Positions 7,846 through 17,151 are shown, counted from the first letter of the stretch. The stretch: 20,174 bases of DNA from an uncultured Rivibacter sp. (GCA_946481025.1 CAMLNA010000077.1:1-20174), one strand, 5' to 3'. Notes: generated by a model not told the origin, from the sequence alone. A program made the numbers and translations.

Positions 7846-10800
7846 TCGCCGCACTCATCCGCTGGTCCGTCGCCAACCGCTTCCTGGTGCTGATCGCCAC
7901 CGGGTTCCTGGTGGCGGCAGCGCTGTTCTCCGTCGCGAACACACCGGTGGACGCGCTCCCCGACCTGTCGGACACGCAGGTCATCGTGCGCACGAGCTAT
8001 GCGGGCAAGCCGCCGCAGGTCGTGGAGGACCTGGTGACCTATCCGCTGACCACCACCATGCTCAGCGTGCCCGGTGCGAAGACGGTGCGCGGCTATTCGT
8101 TCTTCGGCGACTCGTTCGTCTACGTCCTCTTCGACGACAGGACCGACCCCTACTGGGCCCGCTCCCGCGTGGTGGAGTCCCTCAGCCAGGTGCAGAGCCG
8201 CCTGCCGGCCGGTGCCACCGCCGCGCTGGGACCGGACGCGACCGGCGTCGGCTGGGTCTACGAGTACGCGCTGGTCGACCGCACCGGCAGGACGGACATC
8301 GGCCAGCTGCGTGCGCTCAACGACTGGTTCCTGAAGTTCGAGCTCAAGACCGTGCAGGACGTCGCCGAGGTGGCGAGCATCGGCGGCATGGTGCGCCAGT
8401 ACCAGGTGGTCCTGGACCCGGACCGGATGCGCCAGCTCGGCATCAGCCAGGGCATGGTGATGCAGGCGTTGCAGAAGGCCAACCAGGCCTCGGGCGGCTC
8501 GGTGGTCGAGCTGGCCGAGGCCGAATACATGGTGCGCTCACGCGCCTTCCTGAATTCGCTGGACGACTTCCGCGACATTCCCGTCTCGGTGTCCGGGGCG
8601 ACGCCGGTCCTTTTGCGCGACGTCGCCTTCATCCAGGTGGGGCCGGAGATGCGGCGCGGCATCGCCGAGCTCGATGGCGAGGGCGAGGTGGCCGGCGGTG
8701 TGGTGGTGATGCGCTCCGGCAAGAACGCGCGGGCCACCATCGAAGGCGTCAAGGCCAGGCTGCGGCAACTCCAGCCCAGCCTGCCCGAGGGCGTCGAGGT
8801 GGTGGACACCTACGACCGGTCCAAGCTCATCGACCGTTCCATCGACAACCTGCGGCTGAAGCTCACCGAGGAGTTCATCGCGGTGGCGGTGGTCTGCGCC
8901 GTCTTCCTGTTCCACCTGCGCTCGGCGCTGGTGGCCGTGATCTCGCTGCCCGTCGCCGTGGGCATCGCCTTCGTGGTGATGCGCTGGCAGGGCCTGAACG
9001 CCAACATCCTGAGCCTGGCGGGCATCGCGCTGGCATGCGGCGCCGCGCTCGACGGCGTGGTCGTGCTGCTGGAGGCGGCGCACAAGCACATCGAGGGCTT
9101 CGAGCACATGCACGGGCGGCGGCCGGCGGCCGAGGAGCGCTGGGCCCTGGTCACCGCAGCAGCCGTCGAGGTCGGCCCGGCGCTGTTTTTCTCGCTGCTG
9201 GTCATCACGCTGTCCTTCCTGCCGGTGTTCACGCTCGAAGCGCAGGAAGGCCGGCTCTTCTCGCCGCTGGCCTTCACCAAGACCTACACGATGGCCGCCG
9301 CGGCCGCGCTCTCGGTCACGCTGGTGCCGGTGCTCATGGGCCTGCTGGTGCGTGGGCGCATCCCGCACGAGAACGCGAACCCGCTCAACCGCTTCCTGAT
9401 GCGGGCCTACCGTCCGGCGCTGGAGTTGGTGCTGCGCTACCCGAAGGCCACGATCGTGGCGGCCGGCATCGTGCTGGCGCTGACGGCGGTTCCGGTCATG
9501 CGCCTGGGCGGCGAGTTCATGCCGCCGCTGGACGAAGGGGACCTGCTGTACATGCCGTCGGCGCTGCCGGGGTTGCCGGTGTCGAAGGCGACCGAGCTGC
9601 TGCAGCAGACCGACCGGCTCATCAGGACGGTGCCGGAGGTCGAGCGGGTCTTTGGCAAGGCAGGGCGGGCCGACAGTGCCACGGACTCGGCACCGCTGGA
9701 GATGTTCGAGACCACCATCCAGTTCAAGCCGCGCGACCAGTGGCGAGCGGGCATGACGCCGGACCGGCTGGTCGAGGAACTCGATCGCGCGGTGAAGGTG
9801 CCGGGGTTGTCCAACATCTGGGTGCCGCCCATCCGCAACCGCATCGACATGCTGGCCACCGGCATCAAGAGTCCGGTGGGCATCAAGGTCGCCGGCACGG
9901 ACCTGGCCACCATCGACAGGCTGGCGATGCGGATCGAATCGGTGGTGAAGGGCGTGCCGGGCGTCTCGTCGGCACTGGCCGAACGCCTGACGGGCGGCCG
10001 CTACGTCGACGTGGACGTGGACCGCGCGGCCGCCGCGCGCCACGGCCTGTCGGTGGCCGACGTGCAGGCCGTCGTGGCCACCGCCATCGGCGGCGAAGAG
10101 GTCGGCGAGGTGGTGAGCGGCCGGGAGCGGTTTCCGATCAACGTCCGCTACCCGCGCGAGATCCGCGACTCGCTGGAGCGGCTGCGGGCCCTGCCCTTCG
10201 TGACGGACAGGGGCGCGCGGCTGCAGCTTCGGGACGTGGCCCAGGTGCGCCTGGAGGAAGGGCCGCCGATGCTGCGCAGCGAAAACGCGCGCCTGTCGGG
10301 CTGGGTCTATGTCGACGTCCGCGGGCGCGATCTCCGGTCGGTGGTGCGCGACATGCAGTCCGCGGTGGCAGGGGAGGTGGCAATGCCCGCCGGCTACGCC
10401 CTCTCGTGGTCGGGGCAGTTCGAGTACCTCGAGCGCGCCACCGAGCGCATGAAGGTGGTGGTGCCGGCGACGCTCGTGGTCATCTTCGTGCTGCTGTACC
10501 TGCTCTTTCGCAAGGCGAGCGATGCGCTGCTGGTCATGGCGGCCGTGCCGTTCTCGCTGGTCGGCGGGTTCTGGCTGGTCTGGTGGCTCGGCCATTCCGT
10601 CTCGGTCGCCACCGCGGTGGGGTTCATTGCGCTGGCCGGCGTGGCGGCCGAGTTCGGCGTGGTCATGCTGGTCTATCTCGAGAACGCACGCGGGCGCCGC
10701 CTGAAGGCCGGCGAGCCGGACGACGAGGCGACGCTGCTGGCCGCCATCCGTGAGGGCGCGGTGCTGCGGGTTCGCCCGAAGGCCATGACGGTGGCGATCG

Positions 10801-11021
10801 TGATGGCGGGCCTCGTCCCGATGATGTGGGGCGACGGGACGGGCTCCGAGATCATGGCCCGCATCGCGGCGCCCATGGTGGGCGGCATGGTCACCGCACC
10901 GCTGCTGTCGATGCTGGTGGTGCCGGCGGCCTGGTACCTGCTGCACCGCAGGCGCTTCCGGGCCGCAGGCAGGGCCGCGTCGTCAGGCGCTGCGGAGGGC
11001 CTGCTTCACTCGCAGCCGTAG
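7842..11021 (+). CDS. cusA: CusA-type Cu(I)/Ag(I) efflux RND transporter
   Basis: This 1059-aa inner-membrane RND pump exports monovalent copper or silver using the proton gradient. The GTG at 7842 overlaps the cusB stop, has GGAGG six bases upstream, and gives the family's usual N-terminus ([12 protein letters not shown]). The three Met residues of the CusA metal site are present at 571 (DLLYMPS), 621 (SAPLEMFET) and 670 (RNRIDML), two below E. coli M573/M623/M672. The TM4 proton-relay acids Asp404 and Glu411 are kept ([13 protein letters not shown]), although the preceding stretch reads ALACGAA. Large periplasmic loops and the C-terminal membrane block ([15 protein letters not shown]: [16 protein letters not shown]) are intact. 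The 3' end overlaps the convergent tannase-family gene by 16 bases. Metal specificity rests on the Met triad and the Cus neighbours. Confidence 0.96.
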   Translation: MIAALIRWSVANRFLVLIATGFLVAAALFSVANTPVDALPDLSDTQVIVRTSYAGKPPQVVEDLVTYPLTTTMLSVPGAKTVRGYSFFGDSFVYVLFDDRTDPYWARSRVVESLSQVQSRLPAGATAALGPDATGVGWVYEYALVDRTGRTDIGQLRALNDWFLKFELKTVQDVAEVASIGGMVRQYQVVLDPDRMRQLGISQGMVMQALQKANQASGGSVVELAEAEYMVRSRAFLNSLDDFRDIPVSVSGATPVLLRDVAFIQVGPEMRRGIAELDGEGEVAGGVVVMRSGKNARATIEGVKARLRQLQPSLPEGVEVVDTYDRSKLIDRSIDNLRLKLTEEFIAVAVVCAVFLFHLRSALVAVISLPVAVGIAFVVMRWQGLNANILSLAGIALACGAALDGVVVLLEAAHKHIEGFEHMHGRRPAAEERWALVTAAAVEVGPALFFSLLVITLSFLPVFTLEAQEGRLFSPLAFTKTYTMAAAAALSVTLVPVLMGLLVRGRIPHENANPLNRFLMRAYRPALELVLRYPKATIVAAGIVLALTAVPVMRLGGEFMPPLDEGDLLYMPSALPGLPVSKATELLQQTDRLIRTVPEVERVFGKAGRADSATDSAPLEMFETTIQFKPRDQWRAGMTPDRLVEELDRAVKVPGLSNIWVPPIRNRIDMLATGIKSPVGIKVAGTDLATIDRLAMRIESVVKGVPGVSSALAERLTGGRYVDVDVDRAAAARHGLSVADVQAVVATAIGGEEVGEVVSGRERFPINVRYPREIRDSLERLRALPFVTDRGARLQLRDVAQVRLEEGPPMLRSENARLSGWVYVDVRGRDLRSVVRDMQSAVAGEVAMPAGYALSWSGQFEYLERATERMKVVVPATLVVIFVLLYLLFRKASDALLVMAAVPFSLVGGFWLVWWLGHSVSVATAVGFIALAGVAAEFGVVMLVYLENARGRRLKAGEPDDEATLLAAIREGAVLRVRPKAMTVAIVMAGLVPMMWGDGTGSEIMARIAAPMVGGMVTAPLLSMLVVPAAWYLLHRRRFRAAGRAASSGAAEGLLHSQP

Positions 11022-12835
11022 CTGCCCTCGGCCAGCACCGAGCCGCTGCCGCCGTACACCGGCTTCTTCGGGAACGGGCACACCGGCATGCTGACGCTGC
11101 CGTTGGCCGACTGCAGCACGAGGCGCTCCGGTGCCGCCTGCTGCTCGACCCACTGGACCAGCGCATCGAAGAACTGGCTCGGGCCGGGCAGCGGCACGGT
11201 GTTCGCATCGGCCGCCGGTCCCGCGCTGCCGCTCACCGAACCCACGCCGCCGCAGTGCCCCAGGCCCGGCACCATGAAGAGCCGGTTGAAGGTCTGCGCC
11301 TGCGCAAAGCCGCCCGCCACGTTGGCCATGCGGGTGTAGTAGTTCACCGAGCCCTGCGGGGGAATCAGCTGGTCCCCCCAGCCATGGAACTGGATGATCT
11401 TCGCGCCCTTGTCGCGCACGACGGTGAGGTCGGCGTCGTCGGTGTTGATGCGGCCGAAGTGGGGTTGCAGCGCGTCGCCCTGGCCATACGCATGGGCGAG
11501 GTCGGCGTAGGTCATGGCTTGCCAGCGGTTGGCACCGCTGCCGGTGGCGTTGGCGAACAAGGGCGTTGCATAGGCCGGGTCCTGCAGTTCCAGCGCCACC
11601 ATGTCGGCGGCGATGGGGAAGGGGCCGAAGAACGGCGGGCTGGCGGCGTCGCCCGCCAGCAGGGCGAGGTTGGCGCCGCGCGAGAGGCCCCACCACAGGT
11701 GGTTGGCGTTGGCGAGCGTCGAGTTGCCGGCGTTGTCGCCCTGCGGGTCGGGCGCGCTGCCGTCAGCCGTCTGGCCGTACCAGAACTTGTTGATGGCCAG
11801 CGCTTGCGCGCCATTCACGCAGGACGGATGGGTGCTGCTGCCGGTGACGCCGTTGCCCTGCACGCCGCTGCACAGCACGGACGCATCGCGTGTCGGGTCG
11901 TAGCGGCACTGGCGCGGGTCGACGATGAAGCCCAGGTGCTGGCCGCCCACCACGTCGCAGGCGCTCACGGCCGCCGCGCTCACGAAGGAGAGCTGGGCGT
12001 TGCCGAGGTTGCCGCCCAGGTCGCGCTGGCGCACCACCTGCGGATAGAGCTCGTTGGTGATGAAGCGCGTCCAGTTGATCGCGGGCGCTTCGATCAGGTA
12101 GCCGTCGTAGTGCTCGGGGTGCGCCTGCGCCATCTTGTAGCCCTGGCGGCCGCCGGTGGAGCAGCCCTGCCAGTAGGCGTACTTCTGCGGCTTCAGGTAA
12201 TAGGCCGCCGCCAGCGCCTTGGTCTTCACCGCCAGCTCCAGCAGGCTGCGCTCGGCGAAGTCGGTCCACAGCGTGCTGTTGATGCCGCCGTCCTCGCGCA
12301 TGGCGAAGGTGCCGGCGCTGACCGTGTGGCCGGTGTCGGTGGTGCCGGCCACGTAGCCGGCAGCGGCCGTGGCCGCGGCGGCCGCGTTGCCCACCAGCGT
12401 GGTGGACGACTGGCTGCCGCCGGCCCAGCCGCCGCCGCCCAGGTTGCGGATGCGTTCGTTCCATGCCGAAGGCGCGGGCAGCCACACCTCGATGCCGATG
12501 CCGGCCGAGGTGGAGGGCGCGCCTGCCGTGCCGGCGTGGCCGGGGCCGACCACCATCTTCACCAGGCAGAGATCGCTGCCCGCCACCGGCGGCGCGGGCG
12601 AAGCCGGCGTGTCGGCCAGGGCCAGCGTGTCGCCGGCCTTGAACGACTTGACCAGCACCACCTGCGTGTTGGCATCGGGCTTGAAGGCCGCCTTCATGCT
12701 GTCGTCGCAGCTCAGGGCGACGGCGGGTGCGGGCGCCGGTGCGGGGGCGGGCGAATCGCTGCCGCCGCAGCCGTGCAACGCAGCCAGCGCGAAGGCGGTG
12801 CCCAGCCATGCCACGCTGCGGTGTTCGTGAACCAT
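11006..12835 (-). CDS. Tannase/feruloyl-esterase-family lipoprotein (MHETase-like architecture)
   Basis: This 609-aa secreted serine esterase probably cleaves aromatic esters outside the inner membrane; its substrate is unknown. ATG 12835 has AAGGAG seven bases upstream. The N-terminus is a lipoprotein-type signal (ALAALHGC then GGSDS) followed by a Pro/Ala linker. His before Gly in the lipobox is unusual, so lipidation is likely but not certain. The catalytic Ser226 lies in GCSTGG, the acid is Asp488 (HGWGDQ), and the base is His527 in GLGHCGG. Cys225 and Cys528 would form the family's Cys pair next to the active site. The order and spacing closely follow Ideonella MHETase (S225/D492/H528, from memory). 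The calcium-loop equivalent (C293-D294 to D306) has Gly at 297 where MHETase has Asp307 and lacks the second internal Asp. It lies 114 bases downstream of the short AraC regulator, which may control it. Confidence 0.92.
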   Translation of the reverse strand: MVHEHRSVAWLGTAFALAALHGCGGSDSPAPAPAPAPAVALSCDDSMKAAFKPDANTQVVLVKSFKAGDTLALADTPASPAPPVAGSDLCLVKMVVGPGHAGTAGAPSTSAGIGIEVWLPAPSAWNERIRNLGGGGWAGGSQSSTTLVGNAAAAATAAAGYVAGTTDTGHTVSAGTFAMREDGGINSTLWTDFAERSLLELAVKTKALAAAYYLKPQKYAYWQGCSTGGRQGYKMAQAHPEHYDGYLIEAPAINWTRFITNELYPQVVRQRDLGGNLGNAQLSFVSAAAVSACDVVGGQHLGFIVDPRQCRYDPTRDASVLCSGVQGNGVTGSSTHPSCVNGAQALAINKFWYGQTADGSAPDPQGDNAGNSTLANANHLWWGLSRGANLALLAGDAASPPFFGPFPIAADMVALELQDPAYATPLFANATGSGANRWQAMTYADLAHAYGQGDALQPHFGRINTDDADLTVVRDKGAKIIQFHGWGDQLIPPQGSVNYYTRMANVAGGFAQAQTFNRLFMVPGLGHCGGVGSVSGSAGPAADANTVPLPGPSQFFDALVQWVEQQAAPERLVLQSANGSVSMPVCPFPKKPVYGGSGSVLAEGSYGCE

Positions 12836-12949
12836 CGGGTGTCTCCTTGTGTTGTGCCGCAGCCTGTGGATGGCCGCAGCCGCACCTTAGGAGCGGGTGG
12901 CCTGCGCGTCTTTCGGATTCCCGCGGCGGTTTGTCGAGAACCTGCGGTC

Positions 12950-13504
12950 TCAGGCTGAGCGCCACTTCGCCGGCGTGGTGCCCGTGTGTTCTCGAAACGC
13001 CTGGGTGAAGTGCGACTGGCTGGCGAAGCCCACCTCGATGGCGACCTGCGCAATCGGCATGGCGCTGTTGCGCAGCAGCCTCTGCGCCGCGGCGATGCGC
13101 TGCCGCTGCACGTGGCGATGCGGCGGCACACCGAAGGTGAGCTTGAAGCAGCGGGCGAGGTGGTCGGGGCTCATGCAGGCTACTTCGGCGAGACGGGCGA
13201 TGCTCAGCTCGCTGCTCAGGTGCTCGCTGATGAAGTCCTGCAGGCGCCGCTGCAGCGTGGCCGAAAGCCGGCCCGCGCGCCGAGGCTCTGCAACGGTGCG
13301 CGAACCGCGCTGCCTGAGCCGGCCCAGCAGCGCCAGCGAAAGACCGTTCAGGTAGAGCGGGTCGGCGTTACCGCCGCGCTCGGCCTCCAGCAACTCCCTG
13401 GCGAGCCACTGGAGCCGTGCGTCGAACAGCTCGTGCTCACGAACGATGTCGATGCCGAGGTCGTCGTGCAGCAGCCGTTTCAGCGTCTCAGGCGCGAACC
13501 GCAT
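12950..13504 (-). CDS. AraC-family transcriptional regulator, short form lacking the N-terminal sensing domain
   Basis: This 184-aa protein has a complete C-terminal AraC DNA-binding domain, about residues 85-182. The first helix-turn-helix is around LSIARLAEVACMSPDHLARCFK. The second is around MPIAQVAIEVGFASQSHFTQAF, followed by GTTPAKWR. Typical family members have about 250-320 residues with an N-terminal cupin-like ligand domain. Only the linker helices (about residues 1-70) are present here, so the sensing half is missing. ATG 13504 directly follows the livF stop (TGAATG) in the same reading frame, with no clear Shine-Dalgarno, so expression by reinitiation after livF is likely. It may act as a ligand-independent regulator, or be the remnant of a longer gene. 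Likely targets are the liv/benzoate cluster or the tannase-family gene downstream; neither is shown by the sequence. Confidence 0.88.
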   Translation of the reverse strand: MRFAPETLKRLLHDDLGIDIVREHELFDARLQWLARELLEAERGGNADPLYLNGLSLALLGRLRQRGSRTVAEPRRAGRLSATLQRRLQDFISEHLSSELSIARLAEVACMSPDHLARCFKLTFGVPPHRHVQRQRIAAAQRLLRNSAMPIAQVAIEVGFASQSHFTQAFREHTGTTPAKWRSA

Positions 13505-14227
13505 TCACACGCCGAGGTATTCGGCCAGTGCGTTGCCCTGGCGCAGCGCGTCGCTGTCGCCCGCGAGCACGACCTTGCCCTTCTGCAGCACCACCGCCCG
13601 GTCGCTGTGCGCGAGCACCTTGCGGAAGTCGCGGTCGACGATGAGCGTGGCGATGCCGTCCTTGCGGATCTCGCCGATGACGCGCCAGATCTCGGCCACG
13701 ATGAGCGGTGCCAGGCCTTCGGTGGCTTCGTCGAGGATCACGAGCTCGGGTTGGGTCATCAGCGCGCGGCCGATGGACAGCATCTGCTGTTCGCCGCCCG
13801 ACAGCTGCCAGCCCAGGTTGGCGAGCCGCTCCTGCAGCCGGGGGAAGGTGCTCATCACGCGCTCGAAGCTCCAGCCGGCGCCGCGCGTGGCCGCATGCGG
13901 CGGCCGCGCGGCCATCAGCAGGTTCTCCTTCACCGTGAGGTTGGGGAAGATGCCGCGCCCCTCGGGCACGTAGGCCACGCCGCGGCGTGCCACCTCATGC
14001 GGCAGCGCGCGGCTCATGTCCTTGCCGAACAGCTGGATGCGGCCGTCGCGCTCCACCACGTGGCCCAGCAGCGTGCGGATCAGCGTGCTCTTGCCCATGC
14101 CGTTGCGGCCCAGCAGGCCCACGGTTTCGCCGCGCGCGATCTGCAGGTTCACGCCATGCAGCACGTGGCTGCTGCCGTACCAGGCATGCACGTCGCGTGC
14201 GTCGAGGATGAGGTCTTGCGAGGCCAT
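13505..14227 (-). CDS. livF: Branched-chain-amino-acid-type ABC transporter ATPase, LivF-like
   Basis: This 240-aa cytoplasmic ATPase powers import with LivG through the LivH/LivM permeases. It carries Walker A GRNGMGKST at 40-48, the signature LSGGEQQ, and Walker B LVILDEATEGLAP. The usual LivF ending LVEQN is replaced by LIVDRDF. PEGRGIFPNLTVKENL is typical of LivF rather than LivG. ATG 14227 directly follows the livG TGA (TGAATG) in the same frame and has GGGAGG seven bases upstream inside livG. Its own stop abuts the AraC start. The family usually moves branched-chain amino acids or amides, but many Burkholderiales copies serve aromatic acids. The adjacent benzoate-CoA ligase favours an aromatic substrate here, by inference. 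Confidence 0.95.
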   Translation of the reverse strand: MASQDLILDARDVHAWYGSSHVLHGVNLQIARGETVGLLGRNGMGKSTLIRTLLGHVVERDGRIQLFGKDMSRALPHEVARRGVAYVPEGRGIFPNLTVKENLLMAARPPHAATRGAGWSFERVMSTFPRLQERLANLGWQLSGGEQQMLSIGRALMTQPELVILDEATEGLAPLIVAEIWRVIGEIRKDGIATLIVDRDFRKVLAHSDRAVVLQKGKVVLAGDSDALRQGNALAEYLGV

Positions 14228-14980
14228 TCAATGCCCTCCCAGATAGGCCGCCTGCACTTCCGCGCTGCCGCGCACTTCGGCCGGGCTGCCCGAGGCGATG
14301 ACCGCGCCGTTCACCATGACCGTGATGCGGTCGGCGATGCGGAACACCGCATCCATGTCGTGCTCGACCAGCAGGATGGCGTGGTCGGTCTTCAGCTCGG
14401 CCAGCAGGGCCAGCATGCGCTCGGTCTCCTCGGCACCCATGCCGGCCAGCGGCTCGTCGAGCAGCAGCACCTGCGGCCGGGTGGCCAGGCACATGGCGAT
14501 CTCGAGCTGGCGCTTCTGGCCGTGGCTCAGCAGGCCGGCCGCGCGGTCGAGGTAGTCGTCGAGGCCGGCCCGCGAGGCGGCTTCCCTTGCGGCGCCCACG
14601 CTGGCCGCGCAGCGCTCGGCCGCCTGCCACCACGCCCAGGGCCTGGGCATGCGGGCCTGGGCGGCGAGGCGGCAGTTCTCCAGCACGGTGAAGCTCGGGT
14701 AGATGGTGTTGCGCTGGTAGCTGCGGCCCAGCCCCGCCTGCGCGCGGCGCGGCTGCGACCAGCGGGTCACGTCCTGGCCCAGCAGCTCCACCGAGCCGCC
14801 GGAGGGGGGAATCTCGCCCGAGAGGATGTTGATGAGCGTGGACTTGCCGGCGCCGTTGGTGCCGATGACGGCATGCACGCTGCCGCGGTGCAGGTCCAGC
14901 GACACCTTGTCGACGGCGACGAGGCCGCCCCAGCGGCGCGTGATGGCGGTGCCCTTGAGCAGCACGGTGGTCTCGTTCAT
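14228..14980 (-). CDS. livG: Branched-chain-amino-acid-type ABC transporter ATPase, LivG-like
   Basis: This 250-aa ATPase partners LivF. It has Walker A GTNGAGKST at 40-48, then a Q-loop region (GLGRSYQRNTIYPSFTVLEN). The signature reads LSHGQ instead of LSGGQ, a common LivG variant. Walker B is VLLLDEPLAGM, followed by the H-loop LVEHDMD and a C-terminal VMVNGAVIASGSP segment that marks the BCA_ABC subfamily. ATG 14980 has a perfect AGGAGG seven bases upstream and overlaps the livM stop by four bases (14977-14980), so the two are translationally coupled. Its TGA stop directly abuts the livF ATG. All ATPase motifs are intact, so the transporter should be functional. Confidence 0.95.
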   Translation of the reverse strand: MNETTVLLKGTAITRRWGGLVAVDKVSLDLHRGSVHAVIGTNGAGKSTLINILSGEIPPSGGSVELLGQDVTRWSQPRRAQAGLGRSYQRNTIYPSFTVLENCRLAAQARMPRPWAWWQAAERCAASVGAAREAASRAGLDDYLDRAAGLLSHGQKRQLEIAMCLATRPQVLLLDEPLAGMGAEETERMLALLAELKTDHAILLVEHDMDAVFRIADRITVMVNGAVIASGSPAEVRGSAEVQAAYLGGH

Positions 14981-15996
14981 GCCTTCACCTCCTGCTGCAC
15001 CTCGCTGCCTGCCTGGGCCCGGCGCGAGGGGCGGCCCATGAGCCGGTCCCTCAGCTGCCCCGGCATGCCGACGAGCCCCCTGGGCATGAAGGCGACGCAA
15101 AGGATGATCGCGAGCCCCAGGCCCAGGTGCCAGTGCTTGGCGAAGCTGCCGAAGACCGCCTCGCTCTTGAAGAACTCCTGCAGCAGCGTGAACGCGAAGG
15201 CGCCGATCAGCGCGCCGCGCAGGTGGCCGATGCCGCCCAGGATGATCATGATCAGCACCGCGCCGCTCAGGTGCCAGCTCATCAGCTCGGGGTTCACCAC
15301 GCCGTCCTTCACCGCGAACAGGAAACCGGCCAGCCCTGCGATCGCGCCGCCGAGGGTGAAGGCAGCGAGCTTGTACGGGTAGGTGGAAAAGCCGGTGGCC
15401 CGCATGCGCTGCTCGTTCACCCGGATGCCGGCGAGCGCCCGGCCGAAGCGCGAGCGCGTCACGAGTGCCAGGAAGCCGAACACCAGCACCAGGCAGGCGA
15501 GGGTGAAGCCGTAGAGCACGAGCGGCCGCTCGAAATCGATCAGCGTGCCGAGCACCGGCTTGGCGTTGAGGTAGATGCCGTCGGTGCCGCCGCCCAGCGG
15601 CGTGTCGTGCACCACGTAGTAGGCCATCTGCGCGAAGGCCAGCGTGACCATGATGAAGTAGACGCCCCGGGTGCGCAGGCTCAAGGCGCCCACGAACAGC
15701 GCGTACAGCGCGGCGGCCAGCACGCAGGCCGGCAGCAGCCACAGCAGGCCGGCCGGCTCGTACTTGGGCGACAGCAGCACGGCGGCATAGGCGCCCACGC
15801 CGAAGAATGCGGCCTGGCCGAAGCACACGAGGCCGGTGCCGCCGACCAGCAGCTCCAGGCTCAGCGCGAGGATGGCGTAGACCATGATCTTGGTCACGAG
15901 ATCGAGGCCGTAGCTGCCGCCGACCAGCGGGAACGCCGCCAGCGCGGCGAAGAGGGCCAGCACGAAGGCGATCTTGGTGGTTGGAGGCTTGTTCAC
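14977..15996 (-). CDS. livM: Branched-chain-amino-acid-type ABC transporter permease, LivM-like
   Basis: This polytopic inner-membrane permease (339 aa from GTG 15996) forms the translocation channel with LivH. It has the family's membrane segments, including YAILALSLELLVGGTGLVCF near the N-terminus. The conserved permease/ATPase coupling loop around SRFGRALAGIRVNEQRMRATGF is present. MIILGGIGHLRGALIGA sits in the C-terminal half. I choose GTG 15996 because CGGAG lies six bases upstream and it starts right at the typical MNKxxxTKIAF-like N-terminus. An in-frame ATG at 16032 would add 12 residues but has no ribosome binding site. The C-terminus extends past the last membrane segment as a basic, Gln/Glu-rich tail. 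It is separated from livH by about 160 bases that contain a 91-base hairpin repeat. Confidence 0.93.
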   Translation of the reverse strand: MNKPPTTKIAFVLALFAALAAFPLVGGSYGLDLVTKIMVYAILALSLELLVGGTGLVCFGQAAFFGVGAYAAVLLSPKYEPAGLLWLLPACVLAAALYALFVGALSLRTRGVYFIMVTLAFAQMAYYVVHDTPLGGGTDGIYLNAKPVLGTLIDFERPLVLYGFTLACLVLVFGFLALVTRSRFGRALAGIRVNEQRMRATGFSTYPYKLAAFTLGGAIAGLAGFLFAVKDGVVNPELMSWHLSGAVLIMIILGGIGHLRGALIGAFAFTLLQEFFKSEAVFGSFAKHWHLGLGLAIILCVAFMPRGLVGMPGQLRDRLMGRPSRRAQAGSEVQQEVKA

Positions 15997-16050
15997 GGGA
16001 GGCTCCGGTGATGCCGGCAAGTTGTGAGTCATGCAGAAAGGGCGAATTCA

Positions 16051-16141
16051 TTCACCGCGGAGGCGCGGAGGACGCGGAGATCCGCAGAGAAGGACAGGAT
16101 TCCTCCGCGGGTCTCCGCGCTCTCCGCGACTCCGTGGTGAA
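16051..16141. repeat. 91-bp imperfect inverted repeat, copy 1 (between livH and livM)
   Basis: The outer 30 bases on each side pair at 26 of 30 positions (left arm starts TTCACCGCGGAGG, right arm ends TCCGTGGTGAA), so the element can fold into a long hairpin. The stretch is built from repeated CGCGGAG units. A second copy of the same length and orientation, with matching ends and core (GCGGAGATCCGC), lies at 19195-19285. It carries no coding frame of interest. It is probably a dispersed REP- or MITE-like element of this genome, sitting in the gap between two permease genes. Confidence 0.85.
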
Positions 16142-16155
16142 GGATTGCCATGGCT

Positions 16156-17037
16156 TCAGCCTGCCTTGAAGAGGCCGTCCGGCTTCCACAACAGGATCAG
16201 CGCCATCAGCACGTACACCAGCACGCCGGCCGCCTGCGGCAGCAGCACCTGGCCGAAGGTGTCGACGAAGCCGATCAGCAGTGCGGCGAGCAGGGCACCG
16301 CGGATGGAGCCGATGCCGCCGATCACCACCACCACGAAGCAGATGATGAGCACCGACTGCCCCATGCCCGGGTACACGCTGCTCACCGGCGCGGCCACCA
16401 TGCCGGCCAGCACCGCCAGGGCCATGCCGGCGGCGAACACCACGCGGTAGAGCATCTTGATGTCGATGCCCAGCGACTGCACCATCTCGCGGTTGGTGCT
16501 GCCGGCACGGATCATCATGCCCAGCCGCGTGCGGGTGAACACGAAGTACATGCCGATGGCCAGCACGATGCACACGCCGGAGATGAAGAGGCGGTACACC
16601 GGGTAGGTCATCACCTCGCCCAGCGCAATGGCGCCGGCCAGCAGCGGCGGTACCGGCACGCCGTGCACGTCGTCGCCCACGAGCAGGCTGCGCAGCTCCT
16701 CGAACACGAGGATGAGGCCGTAGGTCATGAGCACCTGCTGCAGGTGCTCGCGCTCGTACAGGTAGCTGAAGAACACCCATTCCAGCAGGTAGCCCAGCAC
16801 CACCGCCAGCACGACGCCGGCCGCCAGCGTGGCGAAGAAGCCGCCGCCGAAGGTGCGCTCCACCAGCGGCGCCAGCGCGAACGCCATGTAGGCGCCGATC
16901 ATGTAGAAGCTGCCGTGCGCGAGGTTGATGACGCCCATGATCCCGAAGATCAGCGTCAGCCCGCTGGCGACCAGGAACAGCAGCAGCCCGTACTGGACGG
17001 CGTTCAGGCACTGGATGAGGAAGGTGGCGAAGTCCAT
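16156..17037 (-). CDS. livH: Branched-chain-amino-acid-type ABC transporter permease, LivH-like
   Basis: This 293-aa inner-membrane permease pairs with LivM. ATG 17037 gives the standard LivH opening (FLIQCLNAVQYGLLLFL). GLTLIFGIMGVINLAHGSFYMIGAY follows as the family signature region in the first membrane segments. TRTRLGMMIRAGSTNREMVQSLGI is the cytoplasmic coupling loop, and VVVVIGGIGSIRGALLAALLIGF is the conserved later helix pair. AGAGG lies about eight bases upstream. A frame extension to 17208 is open but runs through the hairpin repeat and is not credible. It lies between two repeat-containing gaps, one towards the binding-protein gene and one towards livM. Confidence 0.95.
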   Translation of the reverse strand: MDFATFLIQCLNAVQYGLLLFLVASGLTLIFGIMGVINLAHGSFYMIGAYMAFALAPLVERTFGGGFFATLAAGVVLAVVLGYLLEWVFFSYLYEREHLQQVLMTYGLILVFEELRSLLVGDDVHGVPVPPLLAGAIALGEVMTYPVYRLFISGVCIVLAIGMYFVFTRTRLGMMIRAGSTNREMVQSLGIDIKMLYRVVFAAGMALAVLAGMVAAPVSSVYPGMGQSVLIICFVVVVIGGIGSIRGALLAALLIGFVDTFGQVLLPQAAGVLVYVLMALILLWKPDGLFKAG

Positions 17038-17083
17038 GCGAAGACCTCTGGGGTTGGCGGGAATTCGTGGCGAACAAGGACGC

Positions 17084-17151
17084 CCGTTCGGGCTGAGGTA
17101 TCGAAGCCCTGCAGCGTCAGGTGCGGCCCTTCGATACCTCAGGGCGAACGG
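17084..17151. repeat. 68-bp inverted repeat (hairpin) between the binding-protein gene and livH
   Basis: The 23-base arms at 17084-17106 and 17129-17151 pair at 21 of 23 positions around a 22-base loop. The inner arm sequence is CTGAGGTATCGAAG, and its complement CTTCGATACCTCAG is on the other side. From memory, CTTCGATACCTCAG-type palindromes are dispersed in many Burkholderiales genomes. It belongs to a different sequence family from the 91-bp repeats at 16051 and 19195. There is no U-run, so it does not look like a simple intrinsic terminator. Confidence 0.85.

Noticed and set aside
7835..10946. Very long open frames overlapping cusA on both strands
   Set aside because: They are Arg/Ala/Gly- or His/Arg/Gln-rich without domain motifs, as expected opposite or out of phase with a GC-rich gene.
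10826..12958. Long plus-strand frame across the tannase-family gene
   Set aside because: It lies opposite a gene with an intact catalytic triad and signal peptide. Its own translation is Val/Ala/Gly/His/Arg-rich and lacks recognisable motifs.
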